Positions 45,987 to 55,509 of a stretch of 64,000 bases of DNA are shown in pieces (positions within the stretch are counted from its first letter, which is position 1; each line of letters begins with the position of its first letter). The notes under the pieces were generated by a model, which was given only the letters and a program-made list of their open reading frames with translations, ran no database searches and had not been told where the DNA came from. This DNA comes from an uncultured Flavobacteriaceae bacterium (lineage in GTDB: Bacteria; Bacteroidota; Bacteroidia; Flavobacteriales; Flavobacteriaceae). The translations under genes were made by a program, and so were the position numbers. The stretch is taken from the NCBI GenBank assembly GCA_947500435.1, contig CANMRV010000004.1, positions 62,001-126,000 on the forward strand. Direction: 5' to 3'.

Positions 45987-46684
45987 CATATGCCTGTGTT
46001 GTAGTAGACGATGAAGATTTGGCAAGAAGACTTATCGAAAATCATATCTCACAATTAGAAAACTTCAAAGTGATCGCTTCTTGTCAAAGTGCGATTGAGG
46101 CTAGCAAGATTCTCAAAAATGAAAAGGTGGATTTACTTTTTCTAGATATTGAAATGCCAGTTTTGACAGGCACTGATTTTTTCGCTAATCTCATTCAAAA
46201 ACCGAAGGTGATTTTTACCACAGCATATCGCGATTATGCCTTAGACGGATTTGAACTAAACGCGGTTGATTATCTACTAAAACCAATAACTTTTGGTAGA
46301 TTTTTCAAGGCAATCGAGAAATTTTTAGAACAACAGCAACCGAAAATCGAAATCCCCAACGAGGTCAACGAAGTAAGCAACGATTATATTTTTGTACGCA
46401 AAGACCGAAAGCAGGTTAAAGTGTTTTTTAATGATATATTATACATAGAAAGCGTTAAGGATTACATTAGGATTGTAACACCAGAAGAAAATCACTTGGT
46501 GAAACATGGTATTACCTCTTTTGAAGAGCTTCTGGATAGTAGATTTGTTCGTACACATCGTTCTTATATTGTCAATGAGAATAAAGTGACGGCTTATACC
46601 AAACAGGATGTCGAAATCGGAAAAATTGAAATCCCAATAAGTGACAGTTATCGCGAAGTAATACAAGAATTTTTTAAGGGATAA
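45983..46684 (+). CDS. LytTR-family response regulator
   Basis: 233 residues: a receiver domain (residues 1-120, VVVDDEDLARRLIE, phospho-acceptor Asp in VDLLFLDIEMPVLTG, conserved Lys in VDYLLKPITF) and a LytTR DNA-binding domain (FNDILYIESVKDYIRIVTPE, FVRTHRSYIVNENKV). It is paired with the LytS kinase upstream. Its stop codon overlaps the tail of the convergent LuxR-type gene by 11 bases. The TonB receptor or the neighbouring genes are the likely targets (inference). Confidence 0.93.
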   Translation: MTYACVVVDDEDLARRLIENHISQLENFKVIASCQSAIEASKILKNEKVDLLFLDIEMPVLTGTDFFANLIQKPKVIFTTAYRDYALDGFELNAVDYLLKPITFGRFFKAIEKFLEQQQPKIEIPNEVNEVSNDYIFVRKDRKQVKVFFNDILYIESVKDYIRIVTPEENHLVKHGITSFEELLDSRFVRTHRSYIVNENKVTAYTKQDVEIGKIEIPISDSYREVIQEFFKG

Positions 46685-47636
46685 CCCCTTTACCTACCCC
46701 ATTAATCATCTGCACCAATTTTAGCCTACTATTGATTCCTATTTTAGAATAGATTCTGTGTGTATGATCTTTTACCGTCTGAAGACTAATGAATAAATCA
46801 TCGGCGATTTGCTGATTTGTATTGCCTTCACATATTTTATTTATGATTTCCCTTTCGCGCTTGGTAATTTTGTATTTATTGAAGAGAAGCGCTTTTTTTT
46901 CTTCGCTTGGATCTTCTGCACTAACAGGAGTAAATACGAGGTCAGATTTTAGTTTCAAGTAAAAAACCGGGAAGAAATTCGATAAAAAATATAATACAAG
47001 TAGTGGCGCTAAACCCCATGGATTTATCTCGTGCAGTAAGAGAAGGACTGTTCTGAAAAACAGACCTAGAATCATCAATGCTATAAATCGGTCTATGATA
47101 TTTTTATAAGGGTTTCTATACTTCTTCGAAAAAAACAAAACTATGCTGACAAAGAAAACCATGTAGATAAATTCGAAAAGTAACAGTATACCAATTTCTA
47201 GATAAGTTAGATGTTCAACAAAGATTGAATGATTTTCCCCTAAGGTGAAGAATAGCCCACCAATTATGGTAACGATAGCCACAAATATGATAATATGAAT
47301 TCGGATGAGGTTTATTTTCGGAGCTATCTGATCTAAATAATATCCCATCTTTGCAAGCATAATACATGAAATAATCAGAAAGGGTATTCCGAGAACCGGC
47401 AAGAAATTGGCAACTACTTTTACAGTTTCAATATCAGTAGAAGATAGTAGTGACCTCATTAGAATCTGAGCCCATATTCCATAAAATCCAAATCCAAAAA
47501 AAGTAATGAGATAATAAAAATAGGCCCTATGAAATTTTGTATTATAGGTCGTAGTGAACTGATAGGCAATGGAACAACTTGCAACAGTAATTGCGCAGCA
47601 AAAAAGAAATACAACAATGAAGACTAGGCTTAACAA
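46674..47636 (-). CDS. Membrane-bound LuxR-type transcriptional regulator
   Basis: 320 residues. Seven hydrophobic segments span residues 1-215, beginning MLSLVFIVVFLFCCAITVAS. A C-terminal LuxR-type helix-turn-helix follows at about 252-312 (KITKREREIINKICEGNTNQ, IADDLFISLQTVKDHTHRIY). The arrangement of an N-terminal seven-helix membrane sensor fused to LuxR DNA-binding domain suggests direct signalling from membrane to DNA. No kinase or receiver is present. Target genes unknown; it is divergent from the membrane protein at 47782. Confidence 0.85.
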   Translation of the reverse strand: MLSLVFIVVFLFCCAITVASCSIAYQFTTTYNTKFHRAYFYYLITFFGFGFYGIWAQILMRSLLSSTDIETVKVVANFLPVLGIPFLIISCIMLAKMGYYLDQIAPKINLIRIHIIIFVAIVTIIGGLFFTLGENHSIFVEHLTYLEIGILLLFEFIYMVFFVSIVLFFSKKYRNPYKNIIDRFIALMILGLFFRTVLLLLHEINPWGLAPLLVLYFLSNFFPVFYLKLKSDLVFTPVSAEDPSEEKKALLFNKYKITKREREIINKICEGNTNQQIADDLFISLQTVKDHTHRIYSKIGINSRLKLVQMINGVGKGVIP

Positions 47637-47781
47637 GTTGAGCTATTTTATATGCTAAAAGTAGATAAATACCTTTAATACGGGTAAATACCTTAGTAGT
47701 GATTTTAGAATCACTACTTAAGTTGGAAGTATTTTATACAATAGCCGGGTATATTTATGCAAATATTAAAACTTATATCTC

Positions 47782-48459
47782 ATGGAAATCATAAATAATG
47801 ATAGAAAGCCACAAGCAACCATTTCGGGTAGTTATGGATATGGTTGGCAACAAATGAAGAAGCATTTTCTTTATTTCTTTCTAATCTTGGTTATTGTGGG
47901 CATAGCAAATTCACCGGCTTCAATGGCAAGTGAATCTGAATTGGATAACTCAGCAGGCATGGTATTCTTGCAACTACTTTCGGCAGCCTATGCAGTCCTA
48001 CTGTTGCCGGTATTTACTTATGGCGGAAACCTCCTCTACCTCAGGGGCATTCGAAATGAGGAAATTGATATTTCAGAGCTATTTGTGGGATTTAGGGAAA
48101 AGTACGTTCAGATAATATTAGCAAACCTGTTAAAGACTGCCCTTATAGGAATGGGCCTTATTTTTCTAATTGTACCCGGTATTATTTTGCTATGTAGGTT
48201 ACCATTCGTTTCGCTTTTAGTGATGGACAAAGGCTTAGATCCAATTGCAGCCGTTGAAAAAAGTTGGCAGATGACTAGAGGTCATGGCTGGCGAATTTTT
48301 GGCATGGGATTACTAGCTATTCCTGTTTTTATTGCAGGCTTGATTTGTTTTATTGTGGGAGCATTTGTTGCGGTGATGTGGATTTCAGCTGCATTTGCAG
48401 CACTGTATCATGCGATTGACTTGGAAGATCAAAAAAATCTACTTGAGGATAACCTCTAG
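47782..48459 (+). CDS. Integral membrane protein of unknown function (DUF975/GDPD-membrane-domain-like)
   Basis: 225 residues with about five to six membrane segments. The central segment LIFLIVPGIILLCRLPFVSL followed by the amphipathic SWQMTRGHGWRIFGMGLL is typical of the glycerophosphoryl diester phosphodiesterase membrane domain and DUF975 groups, which often lack enzyme activity on their own. An N-terminal segment ATISGSYGYGWQQMKKHFLY is in line with this. Divergent from the LuxR-type gene by 145 bases, so it is a possible target of that regulator. Confidence 0.7.
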   Translation: MEIINNDRKPQATISGSYGYGWQQMKKHFLYFFLILVIVGIANSPASMASESELDNSAGMVFLQLLSAAYAVLLLPVFTYGGNLLYLRGIRNEEIDISELFVGFREKYVQIILANLLKTALIGMGLIFLIVPGIILLCRLPFVSLLVMDKGLDPIAAVEKSWQMTRGHGWRIFGMGLLAIPVFIAGLICFIVGAFVAVMWISAAFAALYHAIDLEDQKNLLEDNL

Positions 48460-48556
48460 TATTTAAACAAAGCAATAAAGTCTTAGGAAGTGAGTGTGCA
48501 AAAAATTGACATCAGATCTATACGTTATACCCTTTTAGCAGAAAAAATCGGAAATA

Positions 48557-49495
48557 TTATTTTGGCTCATAAACTATTGTAAAATACTGACTTTGTCCTA
48601 AATCTGAGGACAGCACTGCTTCGTATTCCTTGGATTTACTTTTAATCAAAATGGCTGCTGTATTCGGAGCTACTTCTCCCAAATTTTCGGCATGAAGTGT
48701 AATGATGTTTCTCCCTGGTTTCAACTCTATCTCGTATATTTTTTTCTTGCGTTTTAGCTCAAGATTATTAACTATGATTTTATCGTTTAAATGAATTGTC
48801 ACGCGATCTTTGTCAATGTTTCGATGGTCATACAGTCCAATTGAAATGTTTTGTTCCGTTACCGAATAGCTCTTTTTGCTATCGATTAAAATACGTTCCG
48901 CGATTATTTCAGGAAGGGTTTCATCTTGAGTGTTAACTAATTTCTCTTTTACAATCAGCTCTTGGTCGTTTTTTTGCTCTTCAATTATAGGTTTTACAAA
49001 AACTCCTGTTACAGTAACGTCTTTGCGAAAATTGATTGGTGACCTTCCCCAGTCACTATTTTTTAACGCAATCGTTACATAGTTGTAAATGGAGTCTGGT
49101 CGAATAACAAAAGTAAAATGACCTTGACCACTATAACTAGGTGGTGGTAGTACTTTCAGCGCTGGAAGAATTTCAATGGATTCCACTTGATTAAAAATTT
49201 GCTCATCCACAGGATCCATGAAATTGGAGGGGAAAATGTTGATAGGATAAGAGTACCCTTGATCACGAAGTTGTCGTCCGATAATCCAAAAACCAATTTC
49301 GTACGCTTTCTCCGGATATAGAGGCTTGTCTAATTTGACTGTCAAAATTGACTCATAACCAGACGGCGCTTGTTTTGGGATACCCATCTCGGAAATTTGA
49401 AAGCCATAATCCTTTACCGTTAATTCTTCCTTTTGGGCTTGAAGTAAAACAACGTAAAATAGAAATATGAAAAAAGTTCTGTGTTTCAAATACAA
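48557..49495 (-). CDS. Secreted protein of unknown function, last gene of the SDR operon
   Basis: 312 residues with a signal peptide (MYLKHRTFFIFLFYVVLLQAQ). The C-terminal 110 residues (SYSVTEQNISIGLYDHRNID, IYEIELKPGRNIITLHAENLGE, AAILIKSKSKEYEAVLSSDLG) resemble an extracellular beta domain found repeatedly in flavobacterial exported proteins. The first part lacks a recognised domain. It begins 3 bases after the SDR gene, so it is co-transcribed. Function unknown. Confidence 0.65.
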   Translation of the reverse strand: MYLKHRTFFIFLFYVVLLQAQKEELTVKDYGFQISEMGIPKQAPSGYESILTVKLDKPLYPEKAYEIGFWIIGRQLRDQGYSYPINIFPSNFMDPVDEQIFNQVESIEILPALKVLPPPSYSGQGHFTFVIRPDSIYNYVTIALKNSDWGRSPINFRKDVTVTGVFVKPIIEEQKNDQELIVKEKLVNTQDETLPEIIAERILIDSKKSYSVTEQNISIGLYDHRNIDKDRVTIHLNDKIIVNNLELKRKKKIYEIELKPGRNIITLHAENLGEVAPNTAAILIKSKSKEYEAVLSSDLGQSQYFTIVYEPK

Positions 49496-49498
49496 GGC

Positions 49499-50923
49499 TT
49501 AAGTTTTGGCGATGTTTCTAATCATCCCACCAAAGATAAAATAATGAAAAGGAACAATGCTGTACCAATACAAACGACCTCTCAAGCCTCTGGGTCGAAA
49601 AGTTGCGGTTTGATGTAATACGTTATCGTCATCGATTTTGAATTCCAACCAAGCTTCTCCCGGTAGTTTCATTTCTGCGAAAAGAAGCAATCGTTTCCCT
49701 TTTTTGTCGGCTAGGAGAACACGCCAAAAATCCAAGGCATCCCCAGGATATAATTTGTCTGGATGTGTTCTACCTCTTCGTAAGCCAACTCCCCCAGAAA
49801 CTTTGTCTATGAAGCCTCTAATTTTCCATAACCAATTGCCGTAGTACCAGCCCTTTGTACCACCGATGCTCCAAATGTTTTCCAATACAGCTTCATAATC
49901 GGTTATGCTACGTTTTTGCTCATCTTTTAAAATTCCAAATTTGGGAACTTGAATATACTTCTCTAAATCTTGTTGAAAGCGTCCACTCACCATACTATCT
50001 TTCCAGCTGCTGACAACTTGGTTTTGCTCTATTTTCTTAAAGGCCATATCAATGGCCTCGGCATATGAGTGAATTCTAATTCCCAGTAATTCTTGTAGCC
50101 GATTATCTTTTGCCACAACCTCTATTTTCATGCTGTCAACTAAATTTAGTGCCAGTTTATACGAGGTTGAGGTAACAAAATATAGCCAATAGGAAGATAT
50201 CTTCGGTGTCATAACTGGTACAGTAACAATCCAGTTTTTGAAACCTCTTGCTTTGGCATATTGTTGCAACATTTCTTTATAGGTAAGTACATCGGGTCCA
50301 GCGATATCATAAGATTCATTGTAGGTTTTTTCATTGCCCAAAACGCCTACTAAAAAATTCATTACATCACGAATTGCAATGGGTTGTGTTTTGGTAAGCA
50401 CCCATTTTGGAGTAATCATAAAAGGCAGTTTTTCACATAAATCTCGAATGATTTCAAAAGAAGAACTACCGGAGCCAACAATGATTCCTGCTTTAAGTAC
50501 CGTAAGTTTAAAGGGCCCCTCAGAGAGTATTTGTTCTACATTTTTTCGAGACCATAAGTGCTTGGATAGATTTTCGTCATTTACAATTCCGCTCAAATAA
50601 ATTACTTGTTTTACTGAGGTTCCTTCTAGGTAAATGTTGAAATTCCTAGCGGTAATTGCTTCCATTTCATCAAAGTCCTTTGTTGAACTGCTCATCGAAT
50701 GGATAAGAAAATATGCAGCGTCAATATCATTCGGAATTTTCCCTGAAACAACATCCTCTAAAAAATCAACTTCTAAAACATCGATTCTTGAAAGTGTTTC
50801 TTTGTCAATGGACAAACGTTGGGCATCCCGAACCGTACAAACGATTTCATGACCAAGTTCGAGCAACATTGGAAGCAATCGCATTCCAATATAACCATTT
50901 GCACCTGTCAAGAGTATTTTCAT
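49499..50923 (-). CDS. SDR-family NAD(P)-binding protein with DUF2867 domain
   Basis: 474 residues. The N-terminal extended short-chain-dehydrogenase fold starts ILLTGANGYIGMRLLPMLLE with the GxxGxxG dinucleotide loop, then AAYFLIHSMSS and VIYLSGIV. The C-terminal third, from about residue 330 (WSIGGTKGWYYGNWLWKIRG, RTHPDKLYPGDALDFWRVL, ATFRPRGLRGRLYWYSIVPF), is DUF2867. The pair of domains is known in conserved bacterial proteins of unknown activity. Overlaps its upstream neighbour by four bases and is followed 3 bases later by the secreted protein gene. Confidence 0.85.
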   Translation of the reverse strand: MKILLTGANGYIGMRLLPMLLELGHEIVCTVRDAQRLSIDKETLSRIDVLEVDFLEDVVSGKIPNDIDAAYFLIHSMSSSTKDFDEMEAITARNFNIYLEGTSVKQVIYLSGIVNDENLSKHLWSRKNVEQILSEGPFKLTVLKAGIIVGSGSSSFEIIRDLCEKLPFMITPKWVLTKTQPIAIRDVMNFLVGVLGNEKTYNESYDIAGPDVLTYKEMLQQYAKARGFKNWIVTVPVMTPKISSYWLYFVTSTSYKLALNLVDSMKIEVVAKDNRLQELLGIRIHSYAEAIDMAFKKIEQNQVVSSWKDSMVSGRFQQDLEKYIQVPKFGILKDEQKRSITDYEAVLENIWSIGGTKGWYYGNWLWKIRGFIDKVSGGVGLRRGRTHPDKLYPGDALDFWRVLLADKKGKRLLLFAEMKLPGEAWLEFKIDDDNVLHQTATFRPRGLRGRLYWYSIVPFHYFIFGGMIRNIAKT

Positions 50924-51345
50924 AAATCTTCAATCGAAGTTGGCGCATTGTCTGCCTTATAATCTAACAATTTGCGAAAGTATTTTTGAATCGCCTTGGT
51001 ATCCGATTTTACTTTAATAAAATGATTATCTCTATAAATAGAATAGATAGCGAAATCACCTTTGTACACCGTAAGTTTGTAATAGGGAATTACCAAAGCA
51101 AAAGTTTCTAATAAAGACCTAAAACGGACGATAATTCCTTTCGGGCGCATTTCAATATTACAAGAATTTGTATTGTTATCTAGAATAAGAAGATTGTTGA
51201 TTTCAACACTAGTTTCTGTTATGAAGAGTTTTGGTGAGCCAATGCCGTTCATTTTCCACCGCTCTTTTAAGGTGAAGGGTTTTCCAACGGCTTCGTCTAC
51301 TTTTTGGGTGATTGCTTTGTTGTTATAAGATACGTTTACGAGCAT
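50920..51345 (-). CDS. Small cytosolic protein of unknown function
   Basis: 141 residues, no signal peptide or membrane segment, with alternating beta-type strands (SCNIEMRPKGIIVRFRSLLE, YYKLTVYKGDFAIYSIYRDN) and a C-terminal helix. It is the first gene of the three-gene operon. Its stop overlaps the SDR start (ATGA). Not recognised. Confidence 0.7.
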   Translation of the reverse strand: MLVNVSYNNKAITQKVDEAVGKPFTLKERWKMNGIGSPKLFITETSVEINNLLILDNNTNSCNIEMRPKGIIVRFRSLLETFALVIPYYKLTVYKGDFAIYSIYRDNHFIKVKSDTKAIQKYFRKLLDYKADNAPTSIEDL

Positions 51346-51521
51346 ATTTAAAAGTTCTCTCTGAACTTCATGAGATTACCGTGTTAACGTAAAACGGCAA
51401 ACTACTTCTCAGAACAATTCTTTTTTTTCTAAAGTTAACGAAAACCCATTGTATAAGTCATGTTAAGTACTGTAAAAGCACAAAAAATGATTAGTTTTGC
51501 GCCTTCATACCATATGACTCT

Positions 51522-53309
51522 ATGAATATTCAAGCCATTTTAGAAAACAAGGTCAAAGAGGCTGTTTTAAAGATTTTTAATGCGGAATTACCATCCGTAG
51601 AATTTCAGCCTACACGTAAGGATTTTGAAGGTGATGTTACTGTGGTGGTTTTTCCGATGTTGCGCGTGGTAAAAGGAAATCCGGTTCAGATAGGAGAGCA
51701 GATTGGTACTTTTCTAAAGGATGAAGTTGCTGAGGTTTCTGATTTCAATGTTGTCAAAGGATTTTTGAATCTAGTAGTTAGCGATACATTTTACATTAAT
51801 TTCTTTAATGGGATAAAAGATGAATCGAACTACGGGTTGGTAACCGAAAGTGCTTCGGATGCCGTTATGGTAGAGTATTCATCACCCAATACTAATAAAC
51901 CACTGCACTTAGGACACATCAGAAATAATCTCTTAGGATATTCTGTTGCAGAGATTTTAAAAGCTTCAGGAAAGAAAGTATATAAAACCCAAATTATCAA
52001 CGATAGAGGTATCCATATTTGTAAAAGTATGTTGGCTTGGCAACGATTTGGAAATGGCGAGACTCCCGAAAACACGGGATTGAAAGGAGATAAGTTAGTC
52101 GGTAATTATTACGTTGCTTTTGACAAAGCTTACAAAGCTGAGATTGCTGAAATGGTTGTTGACGGGGTTGATGAAAAGGAGGCTGCGAAAGAAGCTCCAA
52201 TTTTATTGGAAGCCCAACAAATGCTACAAAAATGGGAGGCTGGTGATGAAGAGGTAACCTCACTTTGGAAAAAAATGAACGGTTGGGTTTACAAAGGTTT
52301 TGAAGAAACCTATAAAAATATGGGTGTTGATTTTGATAAACTCTATTACGAAAGTGACACCTATTTATTAGGAAAAGATGTAGTCGCCGACGGACTCGAA
52401 AAGGGTGTTTTCTATAAAAAAGATGATGGCAGTGTTTGGATAGATCTAACTGAAGAAGGTTTAGATGAGAAAATTGTACTCCGTTCAGATGGCACCGCGG
52501 TTTACATGACCCAAGATATTGGTACAGCAATTCAACGTGTAAAAGACTATCCAGATATTATGGGAATGGTTTATACCGTGGGTAATGAACAAGATTATCA
52601 TTTCAAAGTATTGTTTCTGATTTTAAAGAAACTAGGTTTTTCATGGGCAGAACAATTACACCATTTGAGCTATGGAATGGTTGACCTTCCTAGCGGTAAA
52701 ATGAAAAGTCGTGAAGGTACTGTGGTAGATGCAGATGATTTGATGGTTGATATGACTTCAACTGCACGAGAATTATCCGAAGAGTTGGGTAAACTTGAAG
52801 AGTATTCCCACGAAGAAAAACAAGTTTTATACAAAATGGTGGGGATGGGAGCGTTGAAATACTATATCCTAAAAGTGGACCCTAAAAAACGAATTCTTTT
52901 TAACCCTGAGGAGTCTGTAGACTTTCAGGGGAATACAGGACCGTTTATTCAATATACCTATGCTCGTATTCAATCTATCCTAAGAAAGGCAAAAGATACG
53001 CGAGTAGACGTCTCGACTACCCTTGAGGTGACCGCAGAGCTACATCCGAAAGAAAAAGAACTCATAAAACAAATTCAGCTTTTTCCTGAAACTATTCAAT
53101 TGGCGGCAGCTAATTTTAGTCCAGCTTTGATTGCTAATTATGTGTATGATTTAGTAAAGGAATTCAACTCATTCTACCAACAAGTTTCCATTTTAGGAGA
53201 GGCTGATGAGCAGAAAAAAGCACTCCGTGTTCAACTTTCTAGAAAAGTGAGCGAAGTAATTGAATCTGGTTTTAAACTTTTAGGAATAGATGTTCCTGAA
53301 AGAATGTAA
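51522..53309 (+). CDS. argS: Arginyl-tRNA synthetase
   Basis: 595 residues, a class I synthetase that charges tRNA-Arg. It has the N-terminal Arg-tRNA recognition domain, the signature NTNKPLHLGHIRNNLLG (HIGH motif written HLGH), the KMSK-like loop KMKSREGTVVDADDL, and the C-terminal anticodon-binding domain (FIQYTYARIQSILRKAKDTR). Complete. A TAGTTTTG element lies at 51492-51499 without a clear TTG partner. Confidence 0.97.
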   Translation: MNIQAILENKVKEAVLKIFNAELPSVEFQPTRKDFEGDVTVVVFPMLRVVKGNPVQIGEQIGTFLKDEVAEVSDFNVVKGFLNLVVSDTFYINFFNGIKDESNYGLVTESASDAVMVEYSSPNTNKPLHLGHIRNNLLGYSVAEILKASGKKVYKTQIINDRGIHICKSMLAWQRFGNGETPENTGLKGDKLVGNYYVAFDKAYKAEIAEMVVDGVDEKEAAKEAPILLEAQQMLQKWEAGDEEVTSLWKKMNGWVYKGFEETYKNMGVDFDKLYYESDTYLLGKDVVADGLEKGVFYKKDDGSVWIDLTEEGLDEKIVLRSDGTAVYMTQDIGTAIQRVKDYPDIMGMVYTVGNEQDYHFKVLFLILKKLGFSWAEQLHHLSYGMVDLPSGKMKSREGTVVDADDLMVDMTSTARELSEELGKLEEYSHEEKQVLYKMVGMGALKYYILKVDPKKRILFNPEESVDFQGNTGPFIQYTYARIQSILRKAKDTRVDVSTTLEVTAELHPKEKELIKQIQLFPETIQLAAANFSPALIANYVYDLVKEFNSFYQQVSILGEADEQKKALRVQLSRKVSEVIESGFKLLGIDVPERM

Positions 53310-53316
53310 TCACCTT

Positions 53317-55509
53317 CTATTTTGTTGCTGTTGATTCTTTTTTTAGCATTATTTTTTCTTGGGTAAATTGATACGATGCTTCTAGAAAATCTACCATTTT
53401 AGTCCAATTAGCATTTGGCTCATAGTAGTTTCTATAGTATTTGTTCGTATTAATTTTGAGGACACCGTCTACCACTTCTGCGGTACTTACAAAACCACCT
53501 GTTTCGTTTTCGACCTTGATATTAAGCTTAGCAAGACCCTCAACACTATAACCCTCAGGAATGTTGAATTCAAGGGTGTTTTTAAATGACCTTGGATACG
53601 ACATATAGATGTTATTTGTGCGCATTTTGTCATCCTCGTCCAAAGATATTTGTCCGCCAATGAGCTTTCCGATTTCAAGTAAATAGTTGGGACCGGCTTT
53701 TTTAATTAAGTGCTCGGTAATTTTAAACTTTTCCTCTAAAATTAAAGGCTGTTTGTCACCATATCTGCCTGTGTTTGCAATAGTGAATTCATGACTTTCT
53801 ACGGAAAAACTGTATTGATCCTCCGTTTGCTTTTTAATATACTCAGCCTGGTTTTCTTTTATTTTTTTAACCAACGCCGTTGCTTCGCTAGTAACACGTT
53901 TTTTATCTTTTTCCTTTCTTACCTGCTTATCTACATACGTACCGTTATTGAACTTTTTGTAATCTTCAGAGATAAAGTCGTAATACATTAAAAGATCATC
54001 TTGGGCGCTGGTTTTACTATGCCCACGGTGCTTTGTTGTTTTATTAACAGCAAGAGCGTCCATATCCTCGTTGAAAGATAAAGTACTAATCTCTACAGTG
54101 CCATTATCCTCAGATGTTGATGGGGTGACTTTATGAGACTCAATATCTTGAATTTTGTGTTTTTCTATATTTACAAGTAGGTTATAAGCATCGCTATTTT
54201 CAAAACCGTAGTTTATTTCGCCAATATTGGAATGTAAGCCTAGAGGCGGTAAGTAAAGTGTTTTACCATCTACTGGTACGGCTAAGAAAGAAGTGAGGTC
54301 GCTTTTAAAAAGCATATTATCCATGGTGCCATAGCTTCTTGGTGTAGCCGCTATAATACTATATGGAATTTTTGCTCTATATAAGAAAATACCCATCATA
54401 TTCGTGTTGTCCATAGAAAACTTGTAGTCATCATAGGCTGTAGAGCCGTATACCATGTCGGGTATAATTTTAGCACTAGCATAAACAGAACGTTCAACAA
54501 ATTGGGTCAAATAATAATGTCTAAAATAGTAATATGCCTCTCTAACTTTCTCTTCAGTGGTCAGGTCTTTTTCTTTTAAGGAATTTTCCAATTCTTTAAT
54601 GGTACGTACTACTCCGTAACGCCATTTTACCTTATATAAATCTAAAACATCCTCTTTTGTATTTGTAGTTTTTACCACTCCTTGTTCAGGAGATATAAAT
54701 TCAAATATGTCGTTCTTATGGTACCCTTTTCTCGCAAAAGTTATCTGGAATTTATAATGAGGCAACTCTTGCAATGGATAGTACCAGAAAGGGAATTCAT
54801 TTTTATCAATATCTTCTGCTTCTAAGAAATATTGTTTTTCGTTTCCTTTATCAGTTTGTATTTCCTGTAGTTTTGGTGCTCCATTATAACTATTGAACTT
54901 TAGGTAAAAGTCGTTTTCTGTGTTCAGGCGCAAGGCTATTTTTTTAATAGGATATTCGTCACTAATAATTTTAGTAACTGGCTCAAATGTATAGCCATTC
55001 GATTGTCTAAAAGGCTCAACGCTATAGATGTAGTAGTCCAAAATATCTCCTTTTTCTAAACCGGAAATAGCAATTTTGTAGGCGTCATCTGTTTTTACGG
55101 CTTCTTTGTCAATTTCTAGTTCTTTTTCGGTACCATCAGGTTTAATGATTTTTATACCCACATAGTTTTTTCCTTTTTTTGCCCATCCTCTTTTTATCGC
55201 GAATTTTTTTGTAAACGTAAACTCGGAATAATCTTCTATAGCAGCCTTATCCAATAACTTAATACGTTTTCTATAAAAATGTTGGTAGGTAACATTTTTT
55301 GCAAACTTGTGATAGTCGTAGAAATATTCTTTGTACAGAATTACGGCAGATTCGTTTTGCCATTTTTCCGGGATTTCTATATTGCCTTTTTGGGTATCAC
55401 TTTCTCCCCATATAGAGGCTTTTATTTCAAGTTCCTTTTTGCTTTGTGCAAAAATAATGGCCGAAGAAAATACGAATGCCGCTATTAATAATATGCTTTT
55501 TTTAATCAT
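53317..55509 (-). CDS. DUF3857 protein with degenerate transglutaminase-like domain
   Basis: 730 residues with a signal peptide ending IIFAQ. A DUF3857 domain fills about residues 50-270. The following transglutaminase-like region (about 320-430) has lost the catalytic residues: where the neighbouring paralogue has GDCK and NHMI it reads DDYK (Tyr362 in place of Cys) and later LPPL in place of the Asp segment. It is therefore likely an inactive structural or binding protein. It is the second gene of a two-gene operon, overlapping its neighbour by four bases. Confidence 0.85.
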   Translation of the reverse strand: MIKKSILLIAAFVFSSAIIFAQSKKELEIKASIWGESDTQKGNIEIPEKWQNESAVILYKEYFYDYHKFAKNVTYQHFYRKRIKLLDKAAIEDYSEFTFTKKFAIKRGWAKKGKNYVGIKIIKPDGTEKELEIDKEAVKTDDAYKIAISGLEKGDILDYYIYSVEPFRQSNGYTFEPVTKIISDEYPIKKIALRLNTENDFYLKFNSYNGAPKLQEIQTDKGNEKQYFLEAEDIDKNEFPFWYYPLQELPHYKFQITFARKGYHKNDIFEFISPEQGVVKTTNTKEDVLDLYKVKWRYGVVRTIKELENSLKEKDLTTEEKVREAYYYFRHYYLTQFVERSVYASAKIIPDMVYGSTAYDDYKFSMDNTNMMGIFLYRAKIPYSIIAATPRSYGTMDNMLFKSDLTSFLAVPVDGKTLYLPPLGLHSNIGEINYGFENSDAYNLLVNIEKHKIQDIESHKVTPSTSEDNGTVEISTLSFNEDMDALAVNKTTKHRGHSKTSAQDDLLMYYDFISEDYKKFNNGTYVDKQVRKEKDKKRVTSEATALVKKIKENQAEYIKKQTEDQYSFSVESHEFTIANTGRYGDKQPLILEEKFKITEHLIKKAGPNYLLEIGKLIGGQISLDEDDKMRTNNIYMSYPRSFKNTLEFNIPEGYSVEGLAKLNIKVENETGGFVSTAEVVDGVLKINTNKYYRNYYEPNANWTKMVDFLEASYQFTQEKIMLKKESTATK

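Noticed and set aside
51492..51499. TAGTTTTG before argS as promoter
   Set aside because: Matches the -7 consensus but the nearest TTG is about 40 bases upstream; kept only as a remark in the argS entry.
51997..52530. 177-codon minus-strand frame inside argS
   Set aside because: Low-complexity His/Leu/Arg-rich translation opposite conserved argS codons; a shadow frame.
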